Shown in pieces: positions 35,748-50,502 of a DNA stretch of 64,000 bases. The notes under the pieces were generated by a model that was given only the letters and a program-made list of their open reading frames with translations, ran no database searches and was not told the DNA's origin. Origin of the DNA: Microbacterium sp. LWH13-1.2 (lineage in GTDB: Bacteria; Actinomycetota; Actinomycetes; Actinomycetales; Microbacteriaceae); the NCBI RefSeq assembly GCF_038397735.1, contig NZ_CP151635.1:2790001-2854000 (forward strand), in the 5' to 3' direction. A program made the translations under genes and the position numbers. The stretch's first letter is position 1; each line of letters begins with the position of its first letter.

Positions 35748-36948
35748 GGTTCTCCGTTCCTCGTGCCGTCGACGGTGCGGTGAAGACCGCGACACCGTCC
35801 TTCCAGACCCGATCGACGAGCGGAACCCCCGGTCGATACGCGAGATGGATTCGCGTGGGTGCCTTCAACAGCACGAGGTCTGCGCGCGCTCCCACCGCGA
35901 TCACGCCGACGTCATCGCGTCGCAGCGCCCGAGCGCCTCCGGCGGTCGCCGCCCACACGGCCTCGGCGGGGGTCATGCCCATGTCGCGCACCGCGATCGC
36001 GATGCAGAACGGCATCGATGACGTGAAGCTCGAACCGGGGTTCGTGTCGCAGGCGAGTGCTACCGTGACGCCCGCATCGATCAGTCGTCGTGCGTCGGGA
36101 TACGGCTGCCTGGTCGAGAACTCGACGCCCGGCAGCAGGGTGAGAACGGTGGTGGACCCGGCGAGCGCCGCGATGTCGCCGTCGGTCAGGTAGGTGCCGT
36201 GATCGATGGAGGCCGCGCCGCGCTCGACGGCGAGCCGCACCCCGTCGCCCGGGCCGAGCTGGCTCGCGTGCACTCGGGGAATGAGCCCCTTCGCGGCACC
36301 GGCCTCGAGCACCCGCCGCGACTGCTCGACCGAGAAGGCGCCGGTCTCGCAGAACACGTCGATCCACTTCGAATGCGGGGCACAGGCGTCGAGCATCGGC
36401 CCCGTGACCAGATCGACGTACTCGTCGGCACGGTCGGCGTACTCGGCCGGCACGACGTGCGCCCCGAGGAACGTGACCTCCGGCGTGACCTCGGCAGCCA
36501 GTCGCACGAGGCGCTCCTCATCCGCGACGCTCAGCCCGTATCCGCTCTTGATCTCGACCGTCGTGGTGCCCTGCGCGAGCAGCTCGTCCATGAACCCGCG
36601 CAGGCGGGCGCGCAGCTCGTCGTCGCTCGCCGCTGCCGTCGCGGCGACGGTCGAGCGGATGCCACCCGCGGCGTACTTCTGCCCCGCCATCCGCGCCTCG
36701 AATTCGGCGGCGCGGTCCCCGCCGAACACGAGGTGGCTGTGGCTGTCGACGAACCCGGGGATGACCGCGCGACCACCGGCGTCGATGATCTCGTCGGCCA
36801 CGGGTGCGGCATCCGCCGAGCCGACCCAGGCGATCCGTCCGCCGTCGATCAGCACGGCCGCATCGTGCAGCGTGCCGAAGCGGTCTCCATCCGGTGAGCC
36901 GACGTTGGTGGTCAGCTCTCCGATGTTCGTGATCAGCGAGGTGCTCAC
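35728..36948 (-). CDS. hutI: Imidazolonepropionase
   Basis: A 406-residue amidohydrolase that opens imidazolonepropionate to N-formimidoyl-glutamate. The metal motif is [17 protein letters not shown]; further ligands are in [21 protein letters not shown] and [11 protein letters not shown]. The GTG at 36948 overlaps the hutU stop (GTGA), with AAGGTG upstream. Length is normal. Confidence 0.95.
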   Translation of the reverse strand: MSTSLITNIGELTTNVGSPDGDRFGTLHDAAVLIDGGRIAWVGSADAAPVADEIIDAGGRAVIPGFVDSHSHLVFGGDRAAEFEARMAGQKYAAGGIRSTVAATAAASDDELRARLRGFMDELLAQGTTTVEIKSGYGLSVADEERLVRLAAEVTPEVTFLGAHVVPAEYADRADEYVDLVTGPMLDACAPHSKWIDVFCETGAFSVEQSRRVLEAGAAKGLIPRVHASQLGPGDGVRLAVERGAASIDHGTYLTDGDIAALAGSTTVLTLLPGVEFSTRQPYPDARRLIDAGVTVALACDTNPGSSFTSSMPFCIAIAVRDMGMTPAEAVWAATAGGARALRRDDVGVIAVGARADLVLLKAPTRIHLAYRPGVPLVDRVWKDGVAVFTAPSTARGTENHGPLAR

Positions 36949-38612
36949 AGCATCGGCACCTTCAGGCCGCGCTCGCGGGCGATGTCGCGAGCGTGCTCGT
37001 ATCCGGCGTCGACGTGGCGCATGACTCCGGTGCCCGGGTCGTTCGTCAGCACGCGCTCGAGCTTCTCGGCGGCGAGCGCCGAACCGTCCGCGACGCTGAC
37101 CTGGCCTGCATGGATCGAGCGGCCGATGCCGACGCCGCCGCCGTGGTGCAGCGACACCCACGACGCGCCGGATGCCGTGTTGAGCAGCGCGTTCAGCAGC
37201 GGCCAGTCGGCGATCGCATCCGATCCGTCCTTCATGGCCTCGGTCTCGCGGTACGGCGAGGCCACGGAACCGGAGTCGAGGTGGTCCCGACCGATCACGA
37301 TCGGCGCCGACAGCTCACCGGAGGCGACCATCTCGTTGAACTTGAGGCCGGCGAGGTGGCGCTCCTTGTAGCCGAGCCAGCAGATGCGGGCAGGGAGTCC
37401 CTCGAAGTGCACGGTCGAGCCCGCCTTCTCGAGCCACCGGTGCAGCGCCTTGTCTTCGGGGAAGAGCTCGGCGATCGCACGGTCGGTTCTGTAGATGTCC
37501 TCCGGGTCACCCGAGAGAGCTGCCCAGCGGAAGGGTCCGCGCCCCTCTTCGAACTGCGGCCGGATGTATGCCGGAACGAAGCCGGGGAACTCGAAAGCCC
37601 GGTCGAAGCCGCCCAGCTGCGCCTCGGCCCGGATCGAGTTGCCGTAGTCGAAGACCGCGGCCCCGGCATCCTGGAACGCGACCATCGCCGCCACGTGCTG
37701 CGCCATCGACTCACGAGAGCGGCGGGTGAACTTCTCGGCATCCTGTTCGGCCTCGGCCTTCCAGTCGGCGACCGAGATGCCCACCGGCAGGTAGGCGAGC
37801 GGATCGTGAGCGCTGGTCTGGTCGGTGACGATGTCGATCGGAACGCCCCGGCGCAGCAGCTCGGGGAAGACCTCGGCCGCGTTGCCGACGACGCCGACCG
37901 AGAGCGCTTCGCCGGCCTGTTTCGCTGCGACGGCCCGGGCGACGGCCGCGTCGAGGTCGGTCGTGTACTCGTCGAGGTATCCGTGCTCTACCCGGCGTGC
38001 GAGGCGCGACTCGTCGACATCGACGATCAGCACGACGCCGTCGTTGAGCGTGACGGCGAGCGGCTGCGCGCCGCCCATGCCGCCGGCGCCGCCGGTGAGG
38101 GTCAGCGTGCCCTTGAGCGAGTCCCGTCCGAGCGAGCGGGCGACGGCCGCGAAGGTCTCATAGGTGCCCTGCAGAATGCCCTGGGTTCCGATGTAGATCC
38201 ACGAACCCGCGGTCATCTGGCCGTACATGATCAGACCGAGCTCTTCGAGCTTGCGGAATTCGGGCCAGGTCGCCCAATCGCCCACGAGGTTCGAGTTGGC
38301 GATCAGCACGCGGGGTGCCCACTCGTGCGTACGGAAGACGCCGACCGGCTTGCCCGACTGCACGAGCAGCGTCTCGTCGGGCTCCAGTTCGTCGAGCGTG
38401 CGGACGATCGCGTCGTATGCCTCCCAGCTGCGCGCCGCCTTGCCGGTGCCGCCGTACACGACGAGGTCTTCGGGATGCTCGGCGACCTCGGGATCGAGGT
38501 TGTTCATGAGCATCCGCTTGGCCGCTTCCGCACCCCAGCTCTTGGCGGTGCGCTGGTTGCCGCGGGCGGCGCGGACCGTGCGGGGTCCGGCGGGTGTCGT
38601 GGTGTCAGTCAT
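36945..38612 (-). CDS. hutU: Urocanate hydratase
   Basis: A 555-residue NAD+-dependent enzyme that hydrates urocanate to imidazolonepropionate. Signatures: [20 protein letters not shown] near the start (first part), [13 protein letters not shown] for NAD binding, and [22 protein letters not shown] precedes the ATG, which lies inside the last codons of hutH (8-bp overlap). Confidence 0.97.
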   Translation of the reverse strand: MTDTTTPAGPRTVRAARGNQRTAKSWGAEAAKRMLMNNLDPEVAEHPEDLVVYGGTGKAARSWEAYDAIVRTLDELEPDETLLVQSGKPVGVFRTHEWAPRVLIANSNLVGDWATWPEFRKLEELGLIMYGQMTAGSWIYIGTQGILQGTYETFAAVARSLGRDSLKGTLTLTGGAGGMGGAQPLAVTLNDGVVLIVDVDESRLARRVEHGYLDEYTTDLDAAVARAVAAKQAGEALSVGVVGNAAEVFPELLRRGVPIDIVTDQTSAHDPLAYLPVGISVADWKAEAEQDAEKFTRRSRESMAQHVAAMVAFQDAGAAVFDYGNSIRAEAQLGGFDRAFEFPGFVPAYIRPQFEEGRGPFRWAALSGDPEDIYRTDRAIAELFPEDKALHRWLEKAGSTVHFEGLPARICWLGYKERHLAGLKFNEMVASGELSAPIVIGRDHLDSGSVASPYRETEAMKDGSDAIADWPLLNALLNTASGASWVSLHHGGGVGIGRSIHAGQVSVADGSALAAEKLERVLTNDPGTGVMRHVDAGYEHARDIARERGLKVPML

Positions 38613-40146
38613 TCGCGTGCTCCTTTGCGATGCGGGCGACGGCGCCGGACTGCACGAGTGCGGTCACGGCCTCCATGTCTGGTGAGAGGAAGCGGTCGGG
38701 TCCGGGACCCGCGGCGACGGTGCGCACGAGATCGCGCACGGCGCCGGTCGCAGGCCCCGCCTGCAGCGGCGCGCGCAGGTCGAGGGCGCGGGCTCCGGTG
38801 AGGATCTCGATCGCGAGCACGCGGCCCAGTCCGTCGAGGGCGCGGCGGAGTTTGCGGGCCGCCGCCCACCCCATCGACACGTGGTCTTCCTGCATCGCCG
38901 ACGACGGGATGGAGTCGACGGATGCCGGAACGGCGAGGCGCTTGAGCTCCGACACGATCCCCGCCGCGGCGTACTGCGCGATCATCAGACCCGAGTCGAC
39001 ACCGACCTCATCGGCGAGGAAGGGCGGCAGGCCGTGACTGCGCGCGGGGTCGAGGGCGCGGTCGGTTCGACGCTCCGAGATCGAGGCGACATCGGCGACC
39101 GAGATCGCGAGGAAGTCGAGGACAGCAGCGACCGGCGCTCCGTGGAAGTTGCCGTTGGACTCGATGCGGCCATCGACGGTGATCACGGGGTTGTCGATCA
39201 CGCTCGCGAGTTCACGGTCGGCGATCATCGACGCATAGCCCATGGTGTCGCGCGCGGTTCCGTGCACCTGCGGCGAGCAGCGCAGCGAGTAGGCGTCCTG
39301 CACACGGCCGTCCTCCGGGCCCTTGTGACTGTGCACGATGGGCGAGTCGCCGAGGAACGACCGCAGGTGGGCTGCGGATACGGCTTGCCCCGCCTGCGGG
39401 CGCAGCGACATGAGATCGGCCGCGAACACGGCATCCGTGCCGAGCTGCGACTCAACCGACATCGCCGCGGCCATGTCGGCGGTGAGCAGCAGCGTCTCGA
39501 GATCGTGCAGCGCCAGGACGAGCATCCCGAGCATCCCGTCAGTGCCGTTGATGAGGGCGAGCCCCTCTTTCTCGACGAGGGTGAGCGGCTCGATGCCGGC
39601 GGCGGCCAGAGCATCGGATGCCGGGATGAGCGCTCCCTCGGCGTCACGGACGTCGCCCTCTCCCATCGTCGCGAGCGCGATATGCGCGAGCGGAGCGAGA
39701 TCTCCGGAGCATCCGAGCGAACCGTATTCGCGCACGACCGGGGTGATGCCCGCGTTGAGCAGCCCCGCATACGTCTCGACCACCATGGGGCGAACACCCG
39801 TGCGGCCAGAGCAGAGCGTCTGCAGCCGAAGCAGCTGCAGGCCGCGCACGACCTCGCGCTCGACCTCGGCGCCGGTACCGGCGGCGTGCGACCGGATCAG
39901 GCTCGCCTGCAGTTGAAGGCGGCGGTCAGGTGCGATGAAGGTCGTCGCGAGTGCGCCGAAGCCGGTGGACACCCCGTAGTGCGGGTGCGGGTCGGCCGCG
40001 AGTCCGTCGATGACCCGCCGGGTCTCGGCGACCCTGACTAGGGCCTCGGAGCTGATGGTGACCGGGGCGCCATGGCGGGCGACCGCGACGACCTCGGCGT
40101 GGTTCAGGGGGGCATCGCCGACGAGGACGGAGGGCAGTTCGCTCAT
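38605..40146 (-). CDS. hutH: Histidine ammonia-lyase
   Basis: A 513-residue lyase that converts histidine to urocanate and ammonia. The catalytic Tyr57 is in [12 protein letters not shown]. The MIO-forming triad is Cys146-Ser147-Gly148 in [14 protein letters not shown]; most family members have Ala at the first position, but the accepted family pattern allows Cys. [14 protein letters not shown] is the other conserved active-site segment. The ATG at 40146 is divergent from iclR across 52 bp. Confidence 0.96.
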   Translation of the reverse strand: MSELPSVLVGDAPLNHAEVVAVARHGAPVTISSEALVRVAETRRVIDGLAADPHPHYGVSTGFGALATTFIAPDRRLQLQASLIRSHAAGTGAEVEREVVRGLQLLRLQTLCSGRTGVRPMVVETYAGLLNAGITPVVREYGSLGCSGDLAPLAHIALATMGEGDVRDAEGALIPASDALAAAGIEPLTLVEKEGLALINGTDGMLGMLVLALHDLETLLLTADMAAAMSVESQLGTDAVFAADLMSLRPQAGQAVSAAHLRSFLGDSPIVHSHKGPEDGRVQDAYSLRCSPQVHGTARDTMGYASMIADRELASVIDNPVITVDGRIESNGNFHGAPVAAVLDFLAISVADVASISERRTDRALDPARSHGLPPFLADEVGVDSGLMIAQYAAAGIVSELKRLAVPASVDSIPSSAMQEDHVSMGWAAARKLRRALDGLGRVLAIEILTGARALDLRAPLQAGPATGAVRDLVRTVAAGPGPDRFLSPDMEAVTALVQSGAVARIAKEHAND

Positions 40147-40168
40147 GTCTCGATTCCACACCCGACAG

Positions 40169-40180
40169 GTCGCGCGCGAC
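40169..40180. promoter_or_regulatory. Palindrome between hutH and iclR, probable operator
   Basis: GTCGCGCGCGAC is a perfect 12-bp palindrome in the 52-bp divergent gap, flanked by a CGACAGG direct repeat (40163-40169 and 40177-40183). A site for the IclR-type regulator is likely. Confidence 0.45.
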
Positions 40181-40198
40181 AGGCGATCGTGCGATCCT

Positions 40199-40975
40199 GT
40201 GTCTGTGATCCCAGACACGAACGAGACCGTCGCCCAGGTGCCGGCGGCCCAGAACACCCTGCGGATCCTGAGCTATCTGGCGGGACGCCCTGCACCCGTC
40301 GCCGCCTCGGCGATCGCCCGCGAGCTCGAGCTGCCACGGTCGACGGTGTACCACCTGCTCACGACCCTCGCGGCGCACGGTTTCGTGTTGCACATGAGAG
40401 AGGATCGGCGCTGGGGCCTCGGCACCTCGGCTTTCGAGCTCGCCGGGGGATACGCCCGCCAGCAGCCGCTTGCGCGGATCGGGCGGCCGCTCGTCGCCGC
40501 TCTCTCGGATCGCCTCGGCGAGAGCACCCACCTGGCGGTGATGAGTGGCGGCGACGTGCTCTACATCGTCGAGGAGCGCGCGCCGCGGAGGCAGGCTCTC
40601 GTCACGGATGTCGGCGTCCGTCTGCCCGCGCATCTGACCGCCTCGGGGCGGGCGATGCTGGCTGCTCTCCCCCGCGAACAGGTCCGTGCGCTGTATCCGA
40701 GCGCATCAGCATTCCCGGACCGCACGGGACTCGGTCCGCGAAAGCCGGGTGAGCTGCGTGAGCTGCTGCGCATCGTGAGGGAACGCGGCTATGCGACCGA
40801 GGACAGCGAGGTGGCCGACGGACTGCGCAGCGTCGGCGCCGTCGTCCGCGATCACGCCGGTTGGCCTGTGGCCGCAGTCGCGGTGACCTGGGCGGGCGGT
40901 GAGCTCGATGAGCGCACTCTCGCAGATGCCGTGATCGAGACTGCCGCGGTGCTCGAGTCCCGCCTGAAACGCTGA
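40199..40975 (+). CDS. IclR-family transcriptional regulator of hut genes
   Basis: A 258-residue regulator. The N-terminal winged helix is RILSYLAGRPAPVAASAIAR then ELELPRSTVYHLLTTLAAHG; the C-terminal IclR effector domain includes THLAVMSGGDVLYIVEE and LPAHLTASGRAML. GTG 40199 or GTG 40205 may be the start. Divergent from hutH, it probably controls the operon in response to urocanate or histidine; this is inference from position. Confidence 0.88.
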   Translation: MSVIPDTNETVAQVPAAQNTLRILSYLAGRPAPVAASAIARELELPRSTVYHLLTTLAAHGFVLHMREDRRWGLGTSAFELAGGYARQQPLARIGRPLVAALSDRLGESTHLAVMSGGDVLYIVEERAPRRQALVTDVGVRLPAHLTASGRAMLAALPREQVRALYPSASAFPDRTGLGPRKPGELRELLRIVRERGYATEDSEVADGLRSVGAVVRDHAGWPVAAVAVTWAGGELDERTLADAVIETAAVLESRLKR

Positions 40976-41058
40976 CGTGAAGGTCGGCCTGCGTCTGCCA
41001 CGACATCGCGAGTGCACGTTGGCGTTCGGACGCGACAGCGTGCAAATGTACGTTAACG

Positions 41059-41092
41059 CAGAAAAGCCACCCAGCATTGGGTGGCTTTTCTG
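41059..41092. terminator. rrn operon terminator, bidirectional
   Basis: CAGAAAAGCCACCCA (41059-41073) pairs exactly with TGGGTGGCTTTTCTG (41078-41092) around GCAT. A-tract and T-tract flank the GC stem on each side, so it can end the rRNA transcript (minus) and the iclR transcript (plus). Confidence 0.9.
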
Positions 41093-41102
41093 TGTAAAAG
41101 AA

Positions 41103-41219
41103 GTCCGGCGGTGTCCTACTCTCCCACAGGGTCCCCCCTGCAGTACCATCGGCGCTGTGAGGCTTAGCTTCCGGGTTCGGAATGTAACCGGGCGTTTCCC
41201 TCACGCTATGGCCGCCGAA
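41103..41219 (-). rRNA. rrf: 5S ribosomal RNA
   Basis: On the minus strand it starts TTCGGCGGCCATAGCGTGAG and ends GACACCGCCGGACTT, whose ends pair. The conserved CCGAACCCGGAAGCTAAG is inside. Ends are set to within a few bases. Confidence 0.95.
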
Positions 41220-41327
41220 ACACTATAGATGTTTCAATCAAAACACATAACAAAGTCATTGTCATGCGGTTCTCGACCGTACATCGAGAACCACTCAGTG
41301 GACGCGTAGCACCAACAAACGGTGTGT
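41220..41327 (-). other. 23S-5S spacer
   Basis: About 108 bp of AT-rich spacer with no tRNA seen. Confidence 0.7.
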
Positions 41328-46359
<5,032 letters not shown>

Positions 46360-46608
46360 AAAAAGAAATGCATACGACACCGGGAAAACGGTGACGCAGC
46401 GAGTTTGATGCTGACCAAAGAGACAAATCATTGCTGACTTTATCCGTTGCCAACCCCACAAGGAGGTTGGTCTTTGATCCAAAGGAATCTCATCCAGCCG
46501 AAGCTGAATCGAGGTTATTTGGCATTTGACAAGTGCACGCTGTTGAGTTCTCAAGGATCGGATGCTCCCACGACCCAGTCATCACAACCAGGCCCGAAGG
46601 GCAACTTC
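46360..46608 (-). promoter_or_regulatory. rRNA leader with boxA-like antitermination element
   Basis: Transcribed leader of the rrn operon. CCTTGAGAACTCAACA (minus strand, 46541-46556) is the antitermination motif typical of actinobacterial rrn leaders. CCAACC...GGTTGG at 46450-46470 is a leader hairpin. No gene is seen. Confidence 0.65.
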
Positions 46609-46611
46609 TCT

Positions 46612-46639
46612 ATCTTATCTGTGCCTTTCGGCCTGTCAA
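46612..46639 (-). promoter_or_regulatory. rrn proximal promoter
   Basis: Minus strand: -35 TTGACA (46634-46639), 16-bp spacer, -10 TAAGAT (46612-46617). Followed by AGAGAAGTTGCC. Confidence 0.75.
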
Positions 46640-46708
46640 ATCGACACGCCGTGAGGCTCAGAACCAGATCTGCAGCTCGGGGCTCAAGGCCGCCGAGGCA
46701 ACTTCACT

Positions 46709-46736
46709 AGCTTATCCGTTGCGGAGTCGCTGTCAA
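46709..46736 (-). promoter_or_regulatory. rrn distal promoter
   Basis: Minus strand: -35 TTGACA (46731-46736), 16-bp spacer, -10 TAAGCT (46709-46714), 97 bp upstream of the proximal promoter. Both are preceded by TCGAT and followed by AGTGAAGTTGCC or AGAGAAGTTGCC, so one is a copy of the other. Confidence 0.75.
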
Positions 46737-46921
46737 ATCGACCGTTTCTCCGAAGTGGAAGCTCCAGGTCAGACAGAAGTATGTCTGCGATCTGCTCCGA
46801 GGAGCTGATCGAGTGGAGGTGGTTCTCCGCTTGAGGGGGGTAAGGCTCTCGGCCTCTCCGCTTCCCTGTGGGGCGAACAAGTAATAAGTTACGTGGGTTC
46901 CGGGGTTCCGGCAAATCCGGA
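46737..46921. other. Intergenic upstream of rrn promoters
   Basis: About 185 bp between the rrn promoters and the rocD terminator. No gene is seen; an AT-rich AAGTAATAAGTTA at 46879-46891 may be an UP-like or factor-binding region. Confidence 0.4.
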
Positions 46922-46952
46922 CTGTCCGCCGGGCGTGTCGCCCGGCGGACAG
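46922..46952 (-). terminator. Terminator after rocD
   Basis: CTGTCCGCCGGGC (46922-46934) pairs perfectly with GCCCGGCGGACAG (46940-46952) around GTGTC. It is 4 bp past the rocD stop. Confidence 0.85.
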
Positions 46953-46956
46953 GGGG

Positions 46957-48162
46957 TCAGACCCCGAGAACCAGCTTCAGCTGCTCGACTGCCCAGTCGA
47001 GTTCCGTCGCCCGGATGACCAGCGGCGGAGCGATGCGGATGGTCTGGCCGTGGGTGTCCTTGACGAGCACTCCACGGACCAAGAGCTTCTCGGCGATCTC
47101 GCGCCCGGTGCCCTTGGCGGGGTCGATGTCGACTCCGGCCCAGAGGCCGGCGATGCGCACCTCGGTGACACCGTGACCGATCAGGGGTTCGAGGCCGGCG
47201 GCCAGATGAGCACCCAGCGCACGAGCACGCTCCTGGAACTCCCCCGACTCGAGCATCTCGACGACGCGCAGACCGACGGCGGCGGCCAGCGGGTTTCCCC
47301 CGAACGTCGATCCATGCTCGCCGGGCCGGATGACACCGAGCACATCGGTGTTCCCCACCACTGCGGAGACGGGAAGGATCCCGCCGCCGAGCGCCTTGCC
47401 CAGCAGGTACAGGTCGGGCACGACACCCTCACGGTCGCACGCGAACGTCTCACCGACGCGGCCGAGACCCGACTGGATCTCGTCGGCGATGAACAGCACG
47501 TTCCTCTCGTCGCAGATCTCGCGGATGCGGCGCAGGTATCCCTCGGGCGGGATCACCACTCCGCCCTCGCCCTGGATGGGCTCGATCAGCACGGCGGCGG
47601 TGTCATCGGTGATCGCGGCGGCGACGGCATCCGCATCTCCGTAGGGGACAACGTCGAAGCCGGGGGTGTACGGACCGAAGTCTGCGCGCGCCTCGGGGTC
47701 GTCGCTGAAGCTGACGATCGTGGTGGTGCGTCCGTGGAAGTTCCCGGCGGCGACGATGATGCGCGCCTTGCCCTCGGCGATGCCCTTGACGCGGTATCCC
47801 CACGCGCGAGCGACCTTGATGCCGGTCTCGACCGCCTCGGCTCCCGTGTTCATCGGCAGCACCATGTCTTTGCCCGCGAGCGAGGCGAGCGCCGCGGCGA
47901 ACGGTTCGAGTCGATCGCTCATGAAGGCGCGACTCGTGAGCGTGACCCGACCGAGCTGCTCGGTGAGGGCCGCCACGAGAGCCGGATGCCGGTGCCCAAA
48001 GTTGACCGCAGAGTAGGCGGCGAGAAGGTCGAGGTAGCGCTTGCCCTCGACATCCGTCACCCAGGCACCGTCAGCGCGCGCGATGTTGACCGGCAGCGGG
48101 TGGTAGTTGTGGGCGACGTGCGGCTCGGCCGCGACCTCGACGCCCGGCTCGACGGCGGTCAT
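46957..48162 (-). CDS. rocD: Ornithine--oxo-acid aminotransferase
   Basis: A 401-residue class III PLP enzyme that turns ornithine and 2-oxoglutarate into glutamate semialdehyde (P5C) and glutamate. Seen: LDLLAAYSAVNFGHRHPALV, NTGAEAVETGIKVAR, FIADEIQSGLGRVG with the PLP Asp, and LGKALGGGILPVSAV with the Schiff-base Lys. It overlaps the arginine-modifying gene by 4 bp, so arginine-derived ornithine is its likely feed; PutA at 54728 can then oxidise P5C to glutamate. Confidence 0.95.
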   Translation of the reverse strand: MTAVEPGVEVAAEPHVAHNYHPLPVNIARADGAWVTDVEGKRYLDLLAAYSAVNFGHRHPALVAALTEQLGRVTLTSRAFMSDRLEPFAAALASLAGKDMVLPMNTGAEAVETGIKVARAWGYRVKGIAEGKARIIVAAGNFHGRTTTIVSFSDDPEARADFGPYTPGFDVVPYGDADAVAAAITDDTAAVLIEPIQGEGGVVIPPEGYLRRIREICDERNVLFIADEIQSGLGRVGETFACDREGVVPDLYLLGKALGGGILPVSAVVGNTDVLGVIRPGEHGSTFGGNPLAAAVGLRVVEMLESGEFQERARALGAHLAAGLEPLIGHGVTEVRIAGLWAGVDIDPAKGTGREIAEKLLVRGVLVKDTHGQTIRIAPPLVIRATELDWAVEQLKLVLGV

Positions 48163-49046
48163 ACCTCACCGCGCAGTTCGAGGGTGCAGCACTTGATCCC
48201 GCCGCCGCCGAGCAGCAGCTCGGACAGGTCGATCATGATCGGGTTGTAGCCGCGCTCGCGCAGCTGCGCCTCGAAGCCCTTGGCGCGAGGCGAGATGACC
48301 ACGTTGTAGCCGTCGCTCGCCGAGTTGAGTCCGAACACCGAGCCGTCTTCATCCGACACGAGGATCGCGTCGGGGAAGCGCTCCTCGAGGATCGCTCGGC
48401 TCGCGTCGTCGAACGCGCCGGGGAGGTACGCGATGTTCGCGCGCTCGGGGCCGCCGTTCTCGATGCCCTGCACCGGATCGAGCACCGCGATGGCGGTGTC
48501 GAGGTGGTAGAAGCGCGGGTCGACGAGGTTGAGCGATACGACCTCGCGGCCGAAGACCTCGCCGACCTCGCGGTGGCTGTCACCCGTCGAGCGGAAGCCG
48601 GTGCCGGCGAGGATCACATCTCCCACGAGCAGGAAGTCGCCCTCGCCCTCGTTGACCTCTTCGGGGATCACCGTGTCGTAGCCGGCGCCGCGGAACCAGT
48701 CGGCGAAGGCCGGGGCCTCACCCTGACGCTCGACGAAGCGGAACTTCGGCACATAGGCGCGGCCGTCGATCAGGAACCCGCCGTTGGCCGTGTAGACCAT
48801 GTCGGGGTATCCGGCGAGCGGTTCGATCAGCTCGACCTCATGACCGAGTTCGAGGTACAGGTCGTGCAGCTTCTGCCACTGCTCGACGGCCCGTGCAGTG
48901 TCGGTCGGCTTCGCCGGCTCCATCCACGGGTTGATCGAGTAGTTCACCGTGAAGTGCGACGGCTTGCACATCAGGTAGTGACGGTGGTGGGCGGTGCGCA
49001 CCGGAGTGGCGGTCTCGGACGACGTCGCAGTGGTTTCGACAGACAT
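48159..49046 (-). CDS. Guanidino-group-modifying hydrolase; arginine dihydrolase (ArgZ/AgrE)-like, usually labelled DDAH
   Basis: A 295-residue enzyme of the amidinotransferase/ADI/DDAH superfamily. It starts after a short tail with HYLMCKPSHFTVNYSINPWM. Catalytic His181 is in FYHLDTAIAVLD and the nucleophile is Cys286 or Cys287 in GGGIKCCTLE; Asp82 is in YPDMVYTANGG. Asn39 (INPWM) and Asn88 (TANGG) stand where cyanobacterial arginine dihydrolases have key Asn residues and where DDAH/ADI have acidic ones. It would make ornithine (or citrulline) from arginine, coupled by 4-bp overlap to rocD. A GGAG precedes the ATG. Dimethylargininase remains possible. Confidence 0.8.
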   Translation of the reverse strand: MSVETTATSSETATPVRTAHHRHYLMCKPSHFTVNYSINPWMEPAKPTDTARAVEQWQKLHDLYLELGHEVELIEPLAGYPDMVYTANGGFLIDGRAYVPKFRFVERQGEAPAFADWFRGAGYDTVIPEEVNEGEGDFLLVGDVILAGTGFRSTGDSHREVGEVFGREVVSLNLVDPRFYHLDTAIAVLDPVQGIENGGPERANIAYLPGAFDDASRAILEERFPDAILVSDEDGSVFGLNSASDGYNVVISPRAKGFEAQLRERGYNPIMIDLSELLLGGGGIKCCTLELRGEV

Positions 49047-49182
49047 GGGGCTCCTCGAACGGATGCGGCGGACGCTGTCCAGGGGCCCGGCGGTCCTTCG
49101 ACCCGCGCCGCTCGGTGAGAGCCGGCGCCCAGGGAAGATGCGACTCGGGCACGCCAGCATCCATTCTGTCACCCGCCCCCTG

Positions 49183-49239
49183 GACGCCGCCAGAGCGCGA
49201 CGCCGCCAGAGCGCGACGCCGCCAGAGCGCGACGCCGCC
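49183..49239. repeat. 16-bp tandem repeat, 3.6 copies
   Basis: GACGCCGCCAGAGCGC is repeated exactly at 49183, 49199 and 49215, then 9 bases more. It lies directly after the stop of the oxidoreductase (minus strand, stop at 49242) and upstream of the arginine gene's promoter region. Confidence 0.9.
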
Positions 49240-49241
49240 GA

Positions 49242-50270
49242 TCATGCGCCGTGGACGACGACCTTGCCGACCGCGTGCCCGGCTTCGAGGTGGGCGAGGG
49301 CGGAAGAGGCACGGTCGAAGCCGTACTCGCGCTGGATCACCGGCGTGATCCGCCCCTCGGCGGTCAGCTCCAGCAGCTTCGCGAGGACCTCGGTGCGCGG
49401 CGTCGCCGCAAGCGGGCGGATGCGACGGGTCGATCCGATCGACAGGAACGCCGCCTTGAGCATCCGTGGAATGGGCCCCAGAACGTGCCCGCCGTCTCCT
49501 GTGACGAGCACAACCGCTCCACCGGCGACGACCAGACGCTGCAGCTCGCGCAATCCGGTTCCCCCGGCGATGTCGATCACCGCGTCGAAATGGCCGGCGG
49601 GCAGTGCAGACAGGGGCGAGTGACGGTGGTCGAGCGTGCGCACGGCGCCGAGGTGCTCGACGAGCCGGGAGTTGCGCTCCCCGCACGTCGCCCAGACCTC
49701 CGCCCCCCGCAGCGCCGCGAGCTGCACCGCGAACGTGCCGACTCCCCCGGAGGCGCCGATGACGAGCACCCTCGGGACAGCGTGCTCCGAGCGATGCCGC
49801 TCGATCCGGGCCTCGGAGTGGATGCCGATGCCGGCTCGATCCAGCGCCTGCCACGCCGTGCCCGCGGCGACCGGCAGACAGGCCGCGGTCACGGAGGTGA
49901 CATCGGGAGGGATCGGCACGAGACGATCGGCGGGCACCGCGACGTGGGATGCGAGTCCGCCGCCGCCGACGAGCTCGCCGACGACCCGCTCTCCGAGCTC
50001 GGCACCGATCGCGTTCGGACCGACGGCGACCACGGTGCCGGCGACCTCCATTCCTCGCACCGGGTACTTGGGGCGCGTGAGACCGAAGACCGGGCGCACC
50101 AGCAGCGGATCGCCGAGCATCAGCCGCACGTCCCCCGCGTTGAGCGACGTCGCCTCGACGCGCAGCACCACCTCGCCGCGGCGCGGCACGGGCATCGGGA
50201 TCCGCTCGAGCCGGAACCCGTCGGCGGAGCCGTAGGTCGCGCGCGCCCAGGCGGGCATCGTCTCGGTCAT
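49242..50270 (-). CDS. NAD(P)-dependent zinc-independent alcohol/quinone oxidoreductase (MDR family)
   Basis: A 342-residue medium-chain dehydrogenase. GroES-like N-terminal half (VPRRGEVVLRVEATSLNAGD and GMEVAGTVVAVGP), then the Rossmann motif VIGASGGVGTFAVQLA. The structural-zinc Cys cluster is absent, pointing to the quinone oxidoreductase group. ATG 50270 is preferred to ATG 50279 because AAGGATG lies about 8 nt upstream. It is one base after the XRE gene stop region and closes that small operon. Confidence 0.85.
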   Translation of the reverse strand: MTETMPAWARATYGSADGFRLERIPMPVPRRGEVVLRVEATSLNAGDVRLMLGDPLLVRPVFGLTRPKYPVRGMEVAGTVVAVGPNAIGAELGERVVGELVGGGGLASHVAVPADRLVPIPPDVTSVTAACLPVAAGTAWQALDRAGIGIHSEARIERHRSEHAVPRVLVIGASGGVGTFAVQLAALRGAEVWATCGERNSRLVEHLGAVRTLDHRHSPLSALPAGHFDAVIDIAGGTGLRELQRLVVAGGAVVLVTGDGGHVLGPIPRMLKAAFLSIGSTRRIRPLAATPRTEVLAKLLELTAEGRITPVIQREYGFDRASSALAHLEAGHAVGKVVVHGA

Positions 50271-50271
50271 C

Positions 50272-50502
50272 TCAGGCATCCTTCGTCGAAGGTTCGGGGT
50301 AGTGGAACAGATCGTCGAGCCCGACGCCGAACGCGCGGGCGATCTGGAAAGCGAGCTCGAGCGACGGGGAGTACTTCTCCTGCTCGATCGCGATGAGCGT
50401 CTGCCGGGTCACGCCGATGCTGCGCGCGAGCTCGGCCTGAGTGAGACCGGCCCCCTCGCGATGAGCGCGGATGCGATTGGAGACGAGGGTGGGCTTGACC
50501 AT
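50272..50502 (-). CDS. Small XRE-family HTH regulator
   Basis: A 76-residue single-domain repressor: [20 protein letters not shown], then [20 protein letters not shown] (HTH about 22-41) and [19 protein letters not shown]. It is the minimal XRE type often found paired with a small membrane protein. Its ATG overlaps the membrane gene stop (TGATG). The inverted repeat at 50947-51010 upstream of the operon is its probable operator. Confidence 0.92.
   Translation of the reverse strand: MVKPTLVSNRIRAHREGAGLTQAELARSIGVTRQTLIAIEQEKYSPSLELAFQIARAFGVGLDDLFHYPEPSTKDA

Noticed and set aside
46430..46710. Small protein gene in the rrn leader
   Set aside because: The short frames overlap the leader, boxA element and proximal promoter and have no ribosome binding site or conserved features.
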